A program made the translations under genes and the position numbers. Positions 7,826 to 15,458 of a DNA stretch of 15,492 nt are shown here, piece by piece. The stretch is from Cryomorphaceae bacterium (lineage in GTDB: Bacteria > Bacteroidota > Bacteroidia > Flavobacteriales > Schleiferiaceae): NCBI GenBank assembly GCA_022565745.1, contig JAIUMB010000045.1, positions 1 through 15,492 on the forward strand, written 5' to 3'. Within the stretch, counting starts at the first letter, position 1. Every line of letters begins with the position of its first letter. The notes under the pieces were generated by a model. It worked only from the letters and a program-made list of their open reading frames with translations. It ran no database searches and had not been told where the DNA came from.

Positions 7826-8044
7826 TTGGTGACTGTCTTTAAAGTCCTAATAGATCCATAAGGCTAAACACTATGATGAACTCACTGCCATTAGTCTTGC
7901 TCTGTAGATTTGTCAAAATAACTAAATGAACAAGCGAAAACAGTGCTTTTAGCGTCAACAATCTATCGTTACAGGTAGCCATATCAGTAACCATAGTCGA
8001 CCGATATTTACCCCAGATACCAGACGTCGAATAGTTCCCTTCCG
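7826..8044. other. Unexplained intergenic segment after the Omp85 gene
   Basis: 219 bases with stops in all frames and no recognisable protein remnant. An imperfect 18-base palindrome (CCTAATAGATCCATAAGG, 7846-7863) lies just past the Omp85 stop but lacks a T-run, so I do not call it a terminator. It probably belongs to the same decayed locus as the sorting-domain relic at 8045-8194. Confidence 0.4.
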
Positions 8045-8194
8045 CTACTGAATCTTTAACTTTTTTGTCGAAACCTCACCAGTTGAACTTTCAATGCTTA
8101 ACACGTACTCGCCCGATGCAAGACCGTTGATATTTAAGGTCATCTCCTCAACGTAGTTGCTATTCTTCTGATGCAACAAAGCCTCAAGGCATCC
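8045..8194 (-). pseudogene. Relic of a T9SS type A C-terminal sorting domain
   Basis: On the minus strand, 49 codons before a TAG (8045-8047) read as the tail of a T9SS sorting domain: EEMTLNINGLASGEYVLSIE, then a short turn and KKLKIQ at the end. The layout matches the end of the intact protein at 761-4003 (LELSLEGIANG ... KLIKVQ). The frame is closed upstream by TGA at 8195-8197, has no start codon with a signal peptide, and lacks the earlier half of the domain (no YPNP motif). Immediately beyond it lies the hppD terminator. It is best read as the leftover 3' end of a deleted gene for a secreted protein. Confidence 0.8.
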
Positions 8195-8210
8195 TCATAA
8201 CCACAACCAC

Positions 8211-8243
8211 AAAAAAAGGCCGCACTTTTCAGCACGGCCTTTT
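8211..8243 (-). terminator. Terminator of hppD
   Basis: Stem GGCCG (8218-8222) / CGGCC (8235-8239), extended by flanking A and T runs to about nine pairs, with a 12-base loop. On the minus strand it is followed by seven T (8211-8217). It lies about 20 bases after the hppD stop. Confidence 0.85.
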
Positions 8244-8263
8244 GATTGACATTCAAATGATTG

Positions 8264-9406
8264 TTACAATGTCCCTCTGTTTCCTTGCTCGCGTTCAATG
8301 GCTTCAAAGAGTGCTTTGAAGTTGCCTTTACCAAAAGATTGTGCGCCTTTTCTCTGAATGATTTCAAAAAACAAGGTCGGACGGTCGGCGACGGGCTTGG
8401 TAAACAGTTGAAGCAAATACCCTTCGTCGTCGCGGTCAATCAAAATGCCCAACTCGCGCAATGGCGCAAGATCTTCTTCGATTTCTCCCACGCGGTCGAG
8501 TACGTCGTCGTAATAGGTTTCGGGAACGTACAGGAATTCAACGCCGTTGGCTTTGAGTTGACGAACAGTGGTTACAATGTCGTCGGTTGCTACGGCAATG
8601 TGCTGCACACCTGCGCCATTGTAGAAGTCCAAGTACTCTTCAATTTGAGATTTTTTCTTGCCTTCAGCCGGCTCGTTGATGGGGAATTTGATGCGGCCAT
8701 TGCCGTTGGTCATCACTTTACTCATCAAGGCCGTGTAGTCGGTGGAGATGTCTTTGTCGTCGAAAGACACAAGCTGTGCGAAGCCCATCACGTTTTTGTA
8801 AAACTCCACCCAGGTATTCATTTCGTTCCAGCCTACATTGCCCACCATGTGGTCGATGTACTTTAATCCGGCAGAAGGTGGATTGTAATCGCTCTCCCAT
8901 GCACGGAAGCCGGGCAAAAATGTGCCTTTGTAGTTCTTGCGCTCTACAAATACGTGAACGGTTTCGCCGTAGGTTTTGATTCCGGCCATCACCACTTCAC
9001 CATGCTGGTCGTTGATGACGTAAGGTTCAAAGGCAACTTCGGCACCGCGCTTGGTGGTCTCCTCAAAACTCTTGCGCGCATCGTCAACCCAGAGGGCAAC
9101 GTTTTTTACCCCATCGCCGTGTACGCGGAGGTGCTCGTTGATTTCCGAATCTTTGTTGATGGGCGAAGTGAGGATTAGTCTGATCTTGCCTTGTTGCAAT
9201 ACGTAAGAGGTCTTTTCCTTATCTCCGGTTTCTAAGCCGGAATAGGCCAAGGACTGAAACCCAAAGGCCGTTTTGTAAAAATGCGCGGCTTGTTTGGCAT
9301 TGCCTACATAGAGTTCTACGTAGTCGGTGCCATTGATGGGAAGAAAGTCCTCAGCATCTTTGAATATTTTTTTTGGCTCTGCAGCCGAGGTTGATTGGGT
9401 GGACAT
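8264..9406 (-). CDS. hppD: 4-hydroxyphenylpyruvate dioxygenase
   Basis: 380 aa, the usual size. Converts 4-hydroxyphenylpyruvate to homogentisate in tyrosine/phenylalanine breakdown, using non-heme Fe(II) and O2. Start chosen at ATG 9404-9406 (MSTQSTSAAEPKK); the frame opens 12 codons earlier only with a TTG that falls within the promoter. Two vicinal-oxygen-chelate domains are visible, about 25-160 and 180-350. The iron ligands read as H186 (YIDHMVGNV), H269 (GVQHIAVAT) and E348 (LFFEIIQRKG). The conserved C-terminal helix (GKGNFKALFEAIEREQ) that closes the active site is intact. It follows hmgA by 51 bases on the same strand, giving consecutive pathway enzymes. Confidence 0.97.
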   Translation of the reverse strand: MSTQSTSAAEPKKIFKDAEDFLPINGTDYVELYVGNAKQAAHFYKTAFGFQSLAYSGLETGDKEKTSYVLQQGKIRLILTSPINKDSEINEHLRVHGDGVKNVALWVDDARKSFEETTKRGAEVAFEPYVINDQHGEVVMAGIKTYGETVHVFVERKNYKGTFLPGFRAWESDYNPPSAGLKYIDHMVGNVGWNEMNTWVEFYKNVMGFAQLVSFDDKDISTDYTALMSKVMTNGNGRIKFPINEPAEGKKKSQIEEYLDFYNGAGVQHIAVATDDIVTTVRQLKANGVEFLYVPETYYDDVLDRVGEIEEDLAPLRELGILIDRDDEGYLLQLFTKPVADRPTLFFEIIQRKGAQSFGKGNFKALFEAIEREQGNRGTL

Positions 9407-9439
9407 ATCTCGATGTTTTAATTGATTGTTATGGTTCGA

Positions 9440-9447
9440 CAAAGATA
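9440..9447 (-). promoter_or_regulatory. -7 promoter box of hppD
   Basis: On the minus strand this reads TATCTTTG, an exact match to the Bacteroidota TAnnTTTG box. It lies in the 51-base gap between hmgA and hppD, 33 bases ahead of the hppD ATG, so hppD probably has its own promoter in addition to any read-through from hmgA. No clear -33 TTG is seen at the expected distance. Confidence 0.6.
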
Positions 9448-9457
9448 GCGGATATCT

Positions 9458-10615
9458 CTATTCCAGCCATGATTTCCAGTAACTCTTATCGGCAATATCC
9501 AAGGCCGTTTGCGTAATTCTCAAGGGCTTGAATGTGTCGATCATTACGGCCAGTTCTGCCGTTTCTTTCTGACCAACTGAGCGTTCGTATGCGCCGGGGT
9601 GCGGACCGTGTGGAATTCCGGCGGGGTGCAAACTAATGTAACCCTTTTCTACGTGGTTGCGGCTCATAAAGTCACCATCTACGTAATACAGCACTTCGTC
9701 GGAATCGATGTTGGAGTGGTTGTATGGCGCGGGAATGGCCTCGGGGTGGTAGTCGTACAAGCGCGGTGCAAAGGTGCAAATAACGAAATTGTGTCCTTCA
9801 AAGGTTTGGTGCACCGGAGGTGGTTGATGAACGCGGCCGGTAATGGGTTCAAAGTCTTTGGCGTTAAACGCATAGGGGAAATTATATCCGTCCCAGCCTA
9901 CCACATCAAAGGGGTGGGAAGCGTATACCACGGTGTGAATGTGATTCTCTTTGCGAATTTTTATGGTGAATTCGCCTTTTTCGTCGTGGGTTTCCAGTTC
10001 GGATGGACGGCGAAGATCGCGTTCGCAAAACGGCGAGTGTTCAAGTAATTGTCCAAAGTTGTTGCGATAGCGCTTGGGTGTTAATACCGGACTAAATGAC
10101 TCGGTAATCAGAAGTCGGTTGTCTTGGTTGTCAAAGGATATTTGGTAAATCATACCGCGTGGAATGACGAGGTAGTCGCCGTATCCAAAGGGAATATTGC
10201 CCAGCATGGTGCGAAGTACGCCACTGCCTTTGTGTACAAAAATCACTTCATCGGCATCGGCGTTTTTATAAAAGTAATCGGTGAGCGATTGGCGGGGAGC
10301 TGCTAAGGCTATGTTTAGGTCGTTGTTGAAAAGCACCACCTTTCGACTGGCGAGAAAATCATCGATTGCTGGCACATCCCATCCTCTCAGCATTTGTGAG
10401 GTGATGTTTTTTGATACTGCAGCCACCGGTGTGTCGTCTACCGGATTGCTGATGGATTTGATCATGGTGGGGCGTTGCAGGTGATAGAGCAAAGAGCTCA
10501 TTCCGCTAAAGCCTTCCGTGCCAAACAGTTGTTCGTAATGCAGACTACCGTCGGGCTTTTTAAATGTTGTATGTCGTTTGTGAGGTATTTTCCCCAGTGT
10601 ATGATAGAATGGCAT
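9458..10615 (-). CDS. hmgA: Homogentisate 1,2-dioxygenase
   Basis: 385 aa. Opens the ring of homogentisate to maleylacetoacetate with non-heme Fe(II). Start chosen at ATG 10613-10615 (MPFYHTLGKIPHKRH); upstream in-frame codons overlap the promoter and encode an unrelated lysine-rich stretch. The cupin-like core carries the conserved PPPVHQTFEGHNFVICTF segment and the probable iron ligands H300 (APYNHSN), E307 (DSDEVLYY) and H336 (GIPHGPHPGA), assigned by analogy with the human enzyme; spacing differs by one residue. The C-terminus AVMIDTFKPL...SYWKSWLE is typical of Bacteroidota homologues. First gene of the pair with hppD. No maleylacetoacetate isomerase or fumarylacetoacetase lies in the window. 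Confidence 0.95.
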   Translation of the reverse strand: MPFYHTLGKIPHKRHTTFKKPDGSLHYEQLFGTEGFSGMSSLLYHLQRPTMIKSISNPVDDTPVAAVSKNITSQMLRGWDVPAIDDFLASRKVVLFNNDLNIALAAPRQSLTDYFYKNADADEVIFVHKGSGVLRTMLGNIPFGYGDYLVIPRGMIYQISFDNQDNRLLITESFSPVLTPKRYRNNFGQLLEHSPFCERDLRRPSELETHDEKGEFTIKIRKENHIHTVVYASHPFDVVGWDGYNFPYAFNAKDFEPITGRVHQPPPVHQTFEGHNFVICTFAPRLYDYHPEAIPAPYNHSNIDSDEVLYYVDGDFMSRNHVEKGYISLHPAGIPHGPHPGAYERSVGQKETAELAVMIDTFKPLRITQTALDIADKSYWKSWLE

Positions 10616-10641
10616 AAGATGTTGAAATTTATTAAGGTTGA

Positions 10642-10649
10642 CAAATTTA
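10642..10649 (-). promoter_or_regulatory. -7 promoter box of hmgA
   Basis: On the minus strand this reads TAAATTTG, an exact TAnnTTTG match 26 bases ahead of the hmgA ATG. It places transcription start about 20 nt before the start codon. No obvious -33 element. Confidence 0.6.
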
Positions 10650-10694
10650 CGAATTATGTATTTGCTTTTAATGATGATGGTCATGTTTTGCCAT

Positions 10695-10702
10695 TATCTT
10701 TG
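10695..10702 (+). promoter_or_regulatory. -7 promoter box of the ABC exporter, giving a near-leaderless mRNA
   Basis: TATCTTTG is an exact TAnnTTTG match only 8 bases before the ATG at 10711. With the usual distance from this box, transcription would begin about 3-5 bases before the start codon. It faces away from the hmgA box, the two being 45 bases apart. Confidence 0.55.
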
Positions 10703-10710
10703 CATCCCAA

Positions 10711-12525
10711 ATGATTAAATCGTTCAAAAAAATATGGCCTTATGCGCGTCCTTATCGTTCGCGTATTGCACTGCATGTAGGCTTAAATACCTTGGCCATA
10801 CTCTTTGCATTGGTGTCAATTGGTTTGGTGGTGCCCGTATTGCAAATCATTTTTGAAAACACACCACAAGAATTATCGGAGCCTACTTGGCTTGGCGAGC
10901 GCATCAAGCATTGGTTTTACAGTCAGATACACAATCGCATCAGTGAGACTTCCCAAGGCAATGCTTTGTTTTTGGTCGTCATTTGGGTGATTGTGGCCTT
11001 CTTTTTCAAAAATATGTTTTCTTATTTGGCCATGTACGTGATTGCCCCATTGCGGAATGGCGTCACCAGAGACCTGCGCCGCGATATGCACCAGAAGGTT
11101 TTGGCGCTGCCTTTGGGTTATTTTTCCGAGCGAAAAAAGGGCGACATCATTTCACGCATGACCAATGATCTCAAAGAAGTAGAGTGGGCAGCTATGATGA
11201 CGGTGGAGCTATTGTTTAAGGAGCCCATCATGATTTTGGCCTCATTGGGTGTGCTGATTTACATGAATGCACAACTGACTTTATTTGTGTTGATTATGTT
11301 GCCAGTGGTGTCGTTCATCATCACTCGGGTTGGACGTTCGTTAAAAAAATCCTCCACCTCAGCACAAGAATTTATGGGCGAGTTAATCTCGCGCATCGAC
11401 GAAACGGTAGGGGGACTGCGCATACTCAAAGCGTTTAATGCAGAAAAGCACGTTCACGAAAATTTCAATCGCGCCAACGACCGCTATTTCAGAATGATGA
11501 ATCGCGTATTGCGCCGCAGTGATTTGGCCAGCCCACTCAGCGAAACCCTCGGCGCCTCTATCATGGCCATTGTTATTTGGTTTGGCGGAAAAATTGTCAT
11601 CAGCAGTACTTCCTTTGGACCGGAGCAGTTCATCGCGTACATATTGTTTTTCTATCAAATCATTCCACCGGCCAAGTCGCTGTCGAAAGCCAGTTTCCAC
11701 CTTCAACGCGCCGATGCAGCCTCTAAGCGCATTCTTTCCGTACTTGAAGCCAAGAACCCCATTGTCGACCCAATTTCGCCCAAAGATCCACCGACGTTTG
11801 AAAGGGGAATATTGTTTGAAAACGTGTCTTTTGCTTACGGAAAGAAAAGTATTCTACACGACATTCATTTAGAAATCCCGGTGGGAAAAACGGTCGCCTT
11901 GGTTGGCTTATCGGGAAGTGGAAAAACGTCTATAGCTAACCTCATCCCTCGGTTTTACGATGTGAAAAAAGGAAAAATCACCGTCGATGGTATTGACATT
12001 CGCGATTTGAAATTACACGATTTGCGAAAAATGATGGGGATTGTGGGACAAGAAGCCATTCTGTTTAACGACACCATCCACAATAACATTGCTCTGGGTA
12101 AGCCCAATGCCAGCAGACAAGAGGTGGAAGAAGCTGCCAAGGTGGCTTTTGCACACGATTTTATCAGCGAAATGCCGGAAGGCTACGACACCAACATTGG
12201 TGATTTGGGTATGAAATTGTCTGGTGGACAGCGACAGCGCTTGTCCATAGCGCGTGCCATCGTTAAAAACCCGCCGCTGCTTATTTTGGATGAGGCCACT
12301 TCGGCTTTGGATACCGAGTCTGAGCGTTATGTTCAAGATGCTTTAGACAATTTGATGAAAGCGCGTACATCGTTGGTTATTGCACACCGCTTATCGACCG
12401 TGCGCTCAGCAGATGTAATTGTGGTATTGGACGAGGGCAGAATAGTAGAGAAAGGTACGCACGAGGCGCTCATGGCCACTGAAGGTCAATACCATCGCTT
12501 GTGTACCTTGCAGGGGATTGAATAA
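10711..12525 (+). CDS. MsbA-type ABC exporter (fused permease and ATPase)
   Basis: 604 aa, the standard length of a half-size exporter that works as a homodimer. Residues 1-340 form the transmembrane domain, with membrane helices near 18-48, 85-112, 163-186, 188-206 and 280-318. The nucleotide-binding domain, about 365-604, has Walker A GLSGSGKT (399-406), Q-loop Q447, signature LSGGQ (503-507), Walker B LLILDE (523-528) followed by ATSALD, and H-loop H559. It closely resembles the MsbA/lipid flippase group, which moves lipid A or other lipids from the inner to the outer leaflet of the inner membrane; in Bacteroidota several paralogues exist and substrate cannot be fixed from sequence. Transcribed divergently from hmgA and convergently to the PiT-like gene. 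Confidence 0.93.
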   Translation: MIKSFKKIWPYARPYRSRIALHVGLNTLAILFALVSIGLVVPVLQIIFENTPQELSEPTWLGERIKHWFYSQIHNRISETSQGNALFLVVIWVIVAFFFKNMFSYLAMYVIAPLRNGVTRDLRRDMHQKVLALPLGYFSERKKGDIISRMTNDLKEVEWAAMMTVELLFKEPIMILASLGVLIYMNAQLTLFVLIMLPVVSFIITRVGRSLKKSSTSAQEFMGELISRIDETVGGLRILKAFNAEKHVHENFNRANDRYFRMMNRVLRRSDLASPLSETLGASIMAIVIWFGGKIVISSTSFGPEQFIAYILFFYQIIPPAKSLSKASFHLQRADAASKRILSVLEAKNPIVDPISPKDPPTFERGILFENVSFAYGKKSILHDIHLEIPVGKTVALVGLSGSGKTSIANLIPRFYDVKKGKITVDGIDIRDLKLHDLRKMMGIVGQEAILFNDTIHNNIALGKPNASRQEVEEAAKVAFAHDFISEMPEGYDTNIGDLGMKLSGGQRQRLSIARAIVKNPPLLILDEATSALDTESERYVQDALDNLMKARTSLVIAHRLSTVRSADVIVVLDEGRIVEKGTHEALMATEGQYHRLCTLQGIE

Positions 12526-12569
12526 TGGGTAGCCTTTTGCTAGATAAAGGAATAGTAAAAGTCTTACTA

Positions 12570-13703
12570 CTATTTAATAATTCCAACAGCCTCCAAAATC
12601 TCTTTTTGAATAAGTGGATTTACCAAAATGGCCAGTATAATTGAGATGATAAGGCCAATAAAGGCATTGGTGGCGTCCTTTCTGATCAATTTGAGGATCT
12701 TCTTTAAGCTGCGCTTGGTTTTGTAGGCAGGCGCCAATTTCATGGCCAATTCTCTGCCGGCCAGTAGTCCTAAAAACACCCAAGTGGTGCTCATGGGCAC
12801 TTTGCTCCAATAGTAGAAAATGAGAAGCACCAAGGCGTATACCAAATCAATAACCGTTGCGCCTTTGATTTCTTTGACATCAGATTTTTCGTTGATGATG
12901 TTTTGGATGCGCCCCCCACGGAAATAGAGCAGAAATCCTAAGCCGAAAAATATATAAGATACAAAAGCGATGAACTGCCACAGCGATAAGCTTCGGGGTA
13001 AGAAAACGGCAATATTAGCGGCGTCTTGCATCAACCAAACCGACCACAAGAGACCAGATATCATCCATTGAAAGACTCTCCATCCTGGATGGTATTTTCC
13101 TTTGACAAACTTTTTAATCTGTTTAGATAGCAAAAACCAGATGGTTATAGCAGAGATAAAGGCGATGATATAACCACTTAAACTTTTAGTGAGTACGCCA
13201 AAAATTCCAGAAGAACTGGCTGAGAATGCACTCAAAAGTAGAAATGTAGTCGATACGGGCATTCTCAGTCTTGTGAGAAACAACAGTACAAGCGGTGCAG
13301 CTACCTGTAAATACCGAAAACTCTCAGCTTGTTGGTCAAAGCCTTTGGACTGCAGTCGACCAAAAGAAACATCGCCGCCATTAACGATCCAACCAATGGT
13401 CATCACCGCAACAAAAATACCACCCAAAAACAGCCACAATGCCCACCATCTGCGGTCGGCATTAGAGCTTAAAAAGGTGCCAATGGTTTGTATGCTGTCG
13501 TTGGCAATAGCGGAGTATCCGGCAAAAGCAAACCCTACCCACATAGCGATATATGGATATGGATATAGCGCCCCTGTAATTAAAAAAAGGATAAAGAGCA
13601 TGCGCAAAAACTTGCGCTCTTTAAAGAGGAACATGCGCGTTACGCGCGATCGCTTTCCAACAAACGGAGAGTCGTACTTGCGGTTGAGTGATTTTAGATC
13701 CAT
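12570..13703 (-). CDS. Divergent PiT-like (phosphate permease family) membrane protein
   Basis: 377 aa from ATG 13701-13703 (MDLKSLNRKYDSP); ATG 13719-13721 would add six residues. About ten hydrophobic segments span the protein. It shows the internal two-fold repeat of the PiT/PHO4 family: an N-half signature GYSAIANDSIQTIGTFL and a weaker C-half counterpart MQDAANIAVFLPR, each followed later by a PVSTT-like motif (RMPVSTTF in the first half, KVPMSTTW in the second). In PiT proteins these motifs line the phosphate/cation path, so a role as an anion permease is likely, but the signatures are unusually degenerate and the substrate may differ. It ends 44 bases from, and convergent with, the ABC exporter. 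Confidence 0.72.
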   Translation of the reverse strand: MDLKSLNRKYDSPFVGKRSRVTRMFLFKERKFLRMLFILFLITGALYPYPYIAMWVGFAFAGYSAIANDSIQTIGTFLSSNADRRWWALWLFLGGIFVAVMTIGWIVNGGDVSFGRLQSKGFDQQAESFRYLQVAAPLVLLFLTRLRMPVSTTFLLLSAFSASSSGIFGVLTKSLSGYIIAFISAITIWFLLSKQIKKFVKGKYHPGWRVFQWMISGLLWSVWLMQDAANIAVFLPRSLSLWQFIAFVSYIFFGLGFLLYFRGGRIQNIINEKSDVKEIKGATVIDLVYALVLLIFYYWSKVPMSTTWVFLGLLAGRELAMKLAPAYKTKRSLKKILKLIRKDATNAFIGLIISIILAILVNPLIQKEILEAVGIIK

Positions 13704-13733
13704 GTGCCTTTTTCGGGGCATTGATTTGTGACG

Positions 13734-13741
13734 CAAAGTAA
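13734..13741 (-). promoter_or_regulatory. Possible -7 box of the PiT-like gene
   Basis: On the minus strand this reads TTACTTTG, seven of eight positions of TAnnTTTG if the second base is allowed to differ. It lies 30 bases before the ATG at 13703 and 12 before the alternative ATG at 13721, favouring the downstream start. Confidence 0.3.
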
Positions 13742-13860
13742 TGGAATACTTTGCACTTAAACCAAGTCAAACGAAAGATTTAATATTGAAATGAATCGGC
13801 CGATACAATGACGGTTTGAAATGATTTATATATTTGTAAATCAAATCAATAAAGCCTTAA

Positions 13861-14454
13861 TTATCCGTTGCGTTGATTGAGTTTGGCAATATATTTCCCC
13901 AAAATATCAAATTCGACATTGATTCGGTCGCCAATTTTTAAGGTATGTAGATTGGTGTGTTCGTAGGTATAGGGAATAATGGCCACGGAAAAGCCGCTTG
14001 AATGTGAATCAACCACGGTCAAACTAATGCCATTGACGCACACAGAGCCTTTTTCCACCGTTATAAAATGGTCGTCATTTTTATGAGAAAAGCGAAAGAC
14101 CCAACTGCCGTTTTCATCGCGTATGTCTTCACAAATGGCGGTAGTGTCTACATGACCTTGAACCATATGGCCGTCTAAGCGATCACCGGCGCGCAAACAA
14201 CGCTCAAGGTTCACTTTATCGCCAATGCTCAAATCACCAAGATTGGATTTTTTTAGTGTTTCTTGAATGGCTGTGACCACATACTTGTCTTTTTCTGGAA
14301 AGTCAACAACTGTCAAACAAACGCCATTGTGCGCAATGCTTTGGTCGATTTTCAATTCGGAAGCGAGTTTGCTTTCAATTTCTATGTGCACGTTGGTCCC
14401 CTCTTTTTCTAGGGAAGTAACCACGCCCAAGTCTTCAATGATACCAGTGAACAT
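13861..14454 (-). CDS. ribE: Riboflavin synthase, alpha chain
   Basis: 197 aa, slightly compact but complete. Catalyses dismutation of two 6,7-dimethyl-8-ribityllumazine molecules to riboflavin, the last step of the pathway, in the cytoplasm. It begins with the hallmark MFTGIIEDLG and consists of two lumazine-binding repeats, about 1-95 and 96-190, with paired motifs GVCLTVVDF and GISLTVVDS and the DGHMVQGHVDTTA segment opening the second repeat. It stands alone: no other riboflavin gene adjoins it, and no FMN riboswitch is recognisable in the short leader. The symbol ribC is also used for this enzyme in some organisms. Confidence 0.97.
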   Translation of the reverse strand: MFTGIIEDLGVVTSLEKEGTNVHIEIESKLASELKIDQSIAHNGVCLTVVDFPEKDKYVVTAIQETLKKSNLGDLSIGDKVNLERCLRAGDRLDGHMVQGHVDTTAICEDIRDENGSWVFRFSHKNDDHFITVEKGSVCVNGISLTVVDSHSSGFSVAIIPYTYEHTNLHTLKIGDRINVEFDILGKYIAKLNQRNG

Positions 14455-14474
14455 ATGATGTCTTTATTGTTGGA

Positions 14475-14482
14475 CAAAGTTA
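14475..14482 (-). promoter_or_regulatory. -7 promoter box of riboflavin synthase
   Basis: On the minus strand this reads TAACTTTG, an exact TAnnTTTG match 20 bases before the ATG at 14454. The implied leader of roughly 14 nt is too short for a riboswitch. Confidence 0.55.
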
Positions 14483-14762
14483 ACGCGTTATTGGGGATAA
14501 AGTTGATACAAATAAGAATGAAAAATTAAGAACCGGAGCTCATCGACAAAAGGGAGATGATGAAAATTTTCACAATCGGTATGCAACTAAACATTTCTTT
14601 ACTCCATAGGCGCATAAGAATCATGGTTTTGAGTTGGAAAAGTGCTGCGGTTAATGGATGGTCACATAGATAAGTCGCCATTAGTGACTGGGGAGCAAAC
14701 AATGTTCAATTGCAGTTCGACTTCTCCATTTGAATTCAAACGATCCCCCCAAACTCCCAAAC
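14483..14762. other. Intergenic region between riboflavin synthase and response regulator
   Basis: Together with the promoter this gap is 308 bases. It contains one short plus-strand open frame (14557-14673, 38 codons) and a small tandem repeat AACCCTT at the response-regulator stop, but no hairpin with a T-run, no RNA gene and no protein relic that I recognise. Confidence 0.4.
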
Positions 14763-15458
14763 TTACAAACCCTTAACCCTTAACTCCAACATAAACCCCA
14801 TTCCTGGCTTGGTTTGAATTATGCTACTGGAAAATGGTTTGTCGATTTTTTTGCGGAGGTAGTTGATGTACACATCAATGAAGTTGGTGCCGGTATCAAA
14901 GGTGAGGTTCCAAACGTTTCGGGCAATTTCTTCTCTGCTGATAACTCGATCTTTGTTGCGAAGCATAAATTCCAATAATTGATACTCGCGTGGAGTGAGC
15001 GTTATCTCTTTGCCTTGTCGGGTAACGGATTTTGTTTGGCTGTTAAGTTCAACATCGGCAAAGGACAAGATATGTGTAGATTTTTTATCGGCTTTGTATC
15101 GTTTGAGCAGTCGTTTGATTCGAGCCAGTAGTTCGCGCATTTCAAAGGGCTTCACCAGATAATCATCGGCACCGGCGTCAAAGCCTTCTACTTTATCGTC
15201 TGTCGTACCAAGAGCGGTAAGCATAATAATAGGAAGAGATGGGCGTGTTTTTCTCAGCCACTGACAAAAAGAAATGCCATCTTCACCCGGCAACATGATA
15301 TCTGTCACAACCAAATCTATAGACTCATCAGTAGCGAATTCACGCGCCATTTCTGCAGAATCAGCCGGGGTTACAGCGTATCCATTTTCATTCAGACCTC
15401 GACTTAATATATCAGATATACGGGTGTCGTCTTCAACGATGAGGATGCGGTGTTTCAT
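14763..15458 (-). CDS. OmpR/PhoB-family response regulator
   Basis: 231 aa. Residues 1-120 form the receiver domain, with the acidic pair D10-D11, phosphoacceptor D53 (VVTDIMLPGEDG), T81 and K103 (DDYLVKPFE), all the residues required for phosphorylation. Residues about 130-228 form the winged-helix DNA-binding domain (LTPREYQLLEFML, then the recognition helix region NFIDVYINYLRKKID). It should act as a phosphorylation-controlled transcription factor. The partner histidine kinase is not in the window; nothing follows the gene for 308 bases, so a kinase, if linked, would lie beyond the right edge. Confidence 0.96.
   Translation of the reverse strand: MKHRILIVEDDTRISDILSRGLNENGYAVTPADSAEMAREFATDESIDLVVTDIMLPGEDGISFCQWLRKTRPSLPIIMLTALGTTDDKVEGFDAGADDYLVKPFEMRELLARIKRLLKRYKADKKSTHILSFADVELNSQTKSVTRQGKEITLTPREYQLLEFMLRNKDRVISREEIARNVWNLTFDTGTNFIDVYINYLRKKIDKPFSSSIIQTKPGMGFMLELRVKGL

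Noticed and set aside
8261..8866. Long plus-strand open frame (201 codons) antisense to hppD
   Set aside because: It mirrors the strongly supported hppD coding sequence and its composition is that of a reversed gene.
9599..10048. Plus-strand open frame of 149 codons antisense to hmgA
   Set aside because: Shadow of hmgA; no independent protein character or promoter.
12551..12574. Hairpin AATAGTA/TACTATT between the convergent exporter and PiT-like genes
   Set aside because: A+T-rich stem with a 10-base loop and no following T-run; it overlaps the stop of the PiT-like gene. Too weak to call a terminator.
13824..13842. Inverted repeat GATTTA/TAAATC containing a plus-strand TATATTTG box downstream of riboflavin synthase
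   Set aside because: No plus-strand gene follows the box, and the A+T-only stem has no T-run, so neither promoter nor terminator is supported.
14557..14673. Short plus-strand open frame (38 codons) preceded by AGGGAG, between riboflavin synthase and the response regulator
   Set aside because: No recognisable domain or signal peptide, atypical composition, and Shine-Dalgarno-like sequences mean little in Bacteroidota. Could be a real small protein, but there is no positive support.
14455..14762. Possible FMN riboswitch ahead of riboflavin synthase
   Set aside because: The -7 box at 14475-14482 leaves a leader of only about 14 nt, and the conserved RFN stem sequences are not visible.
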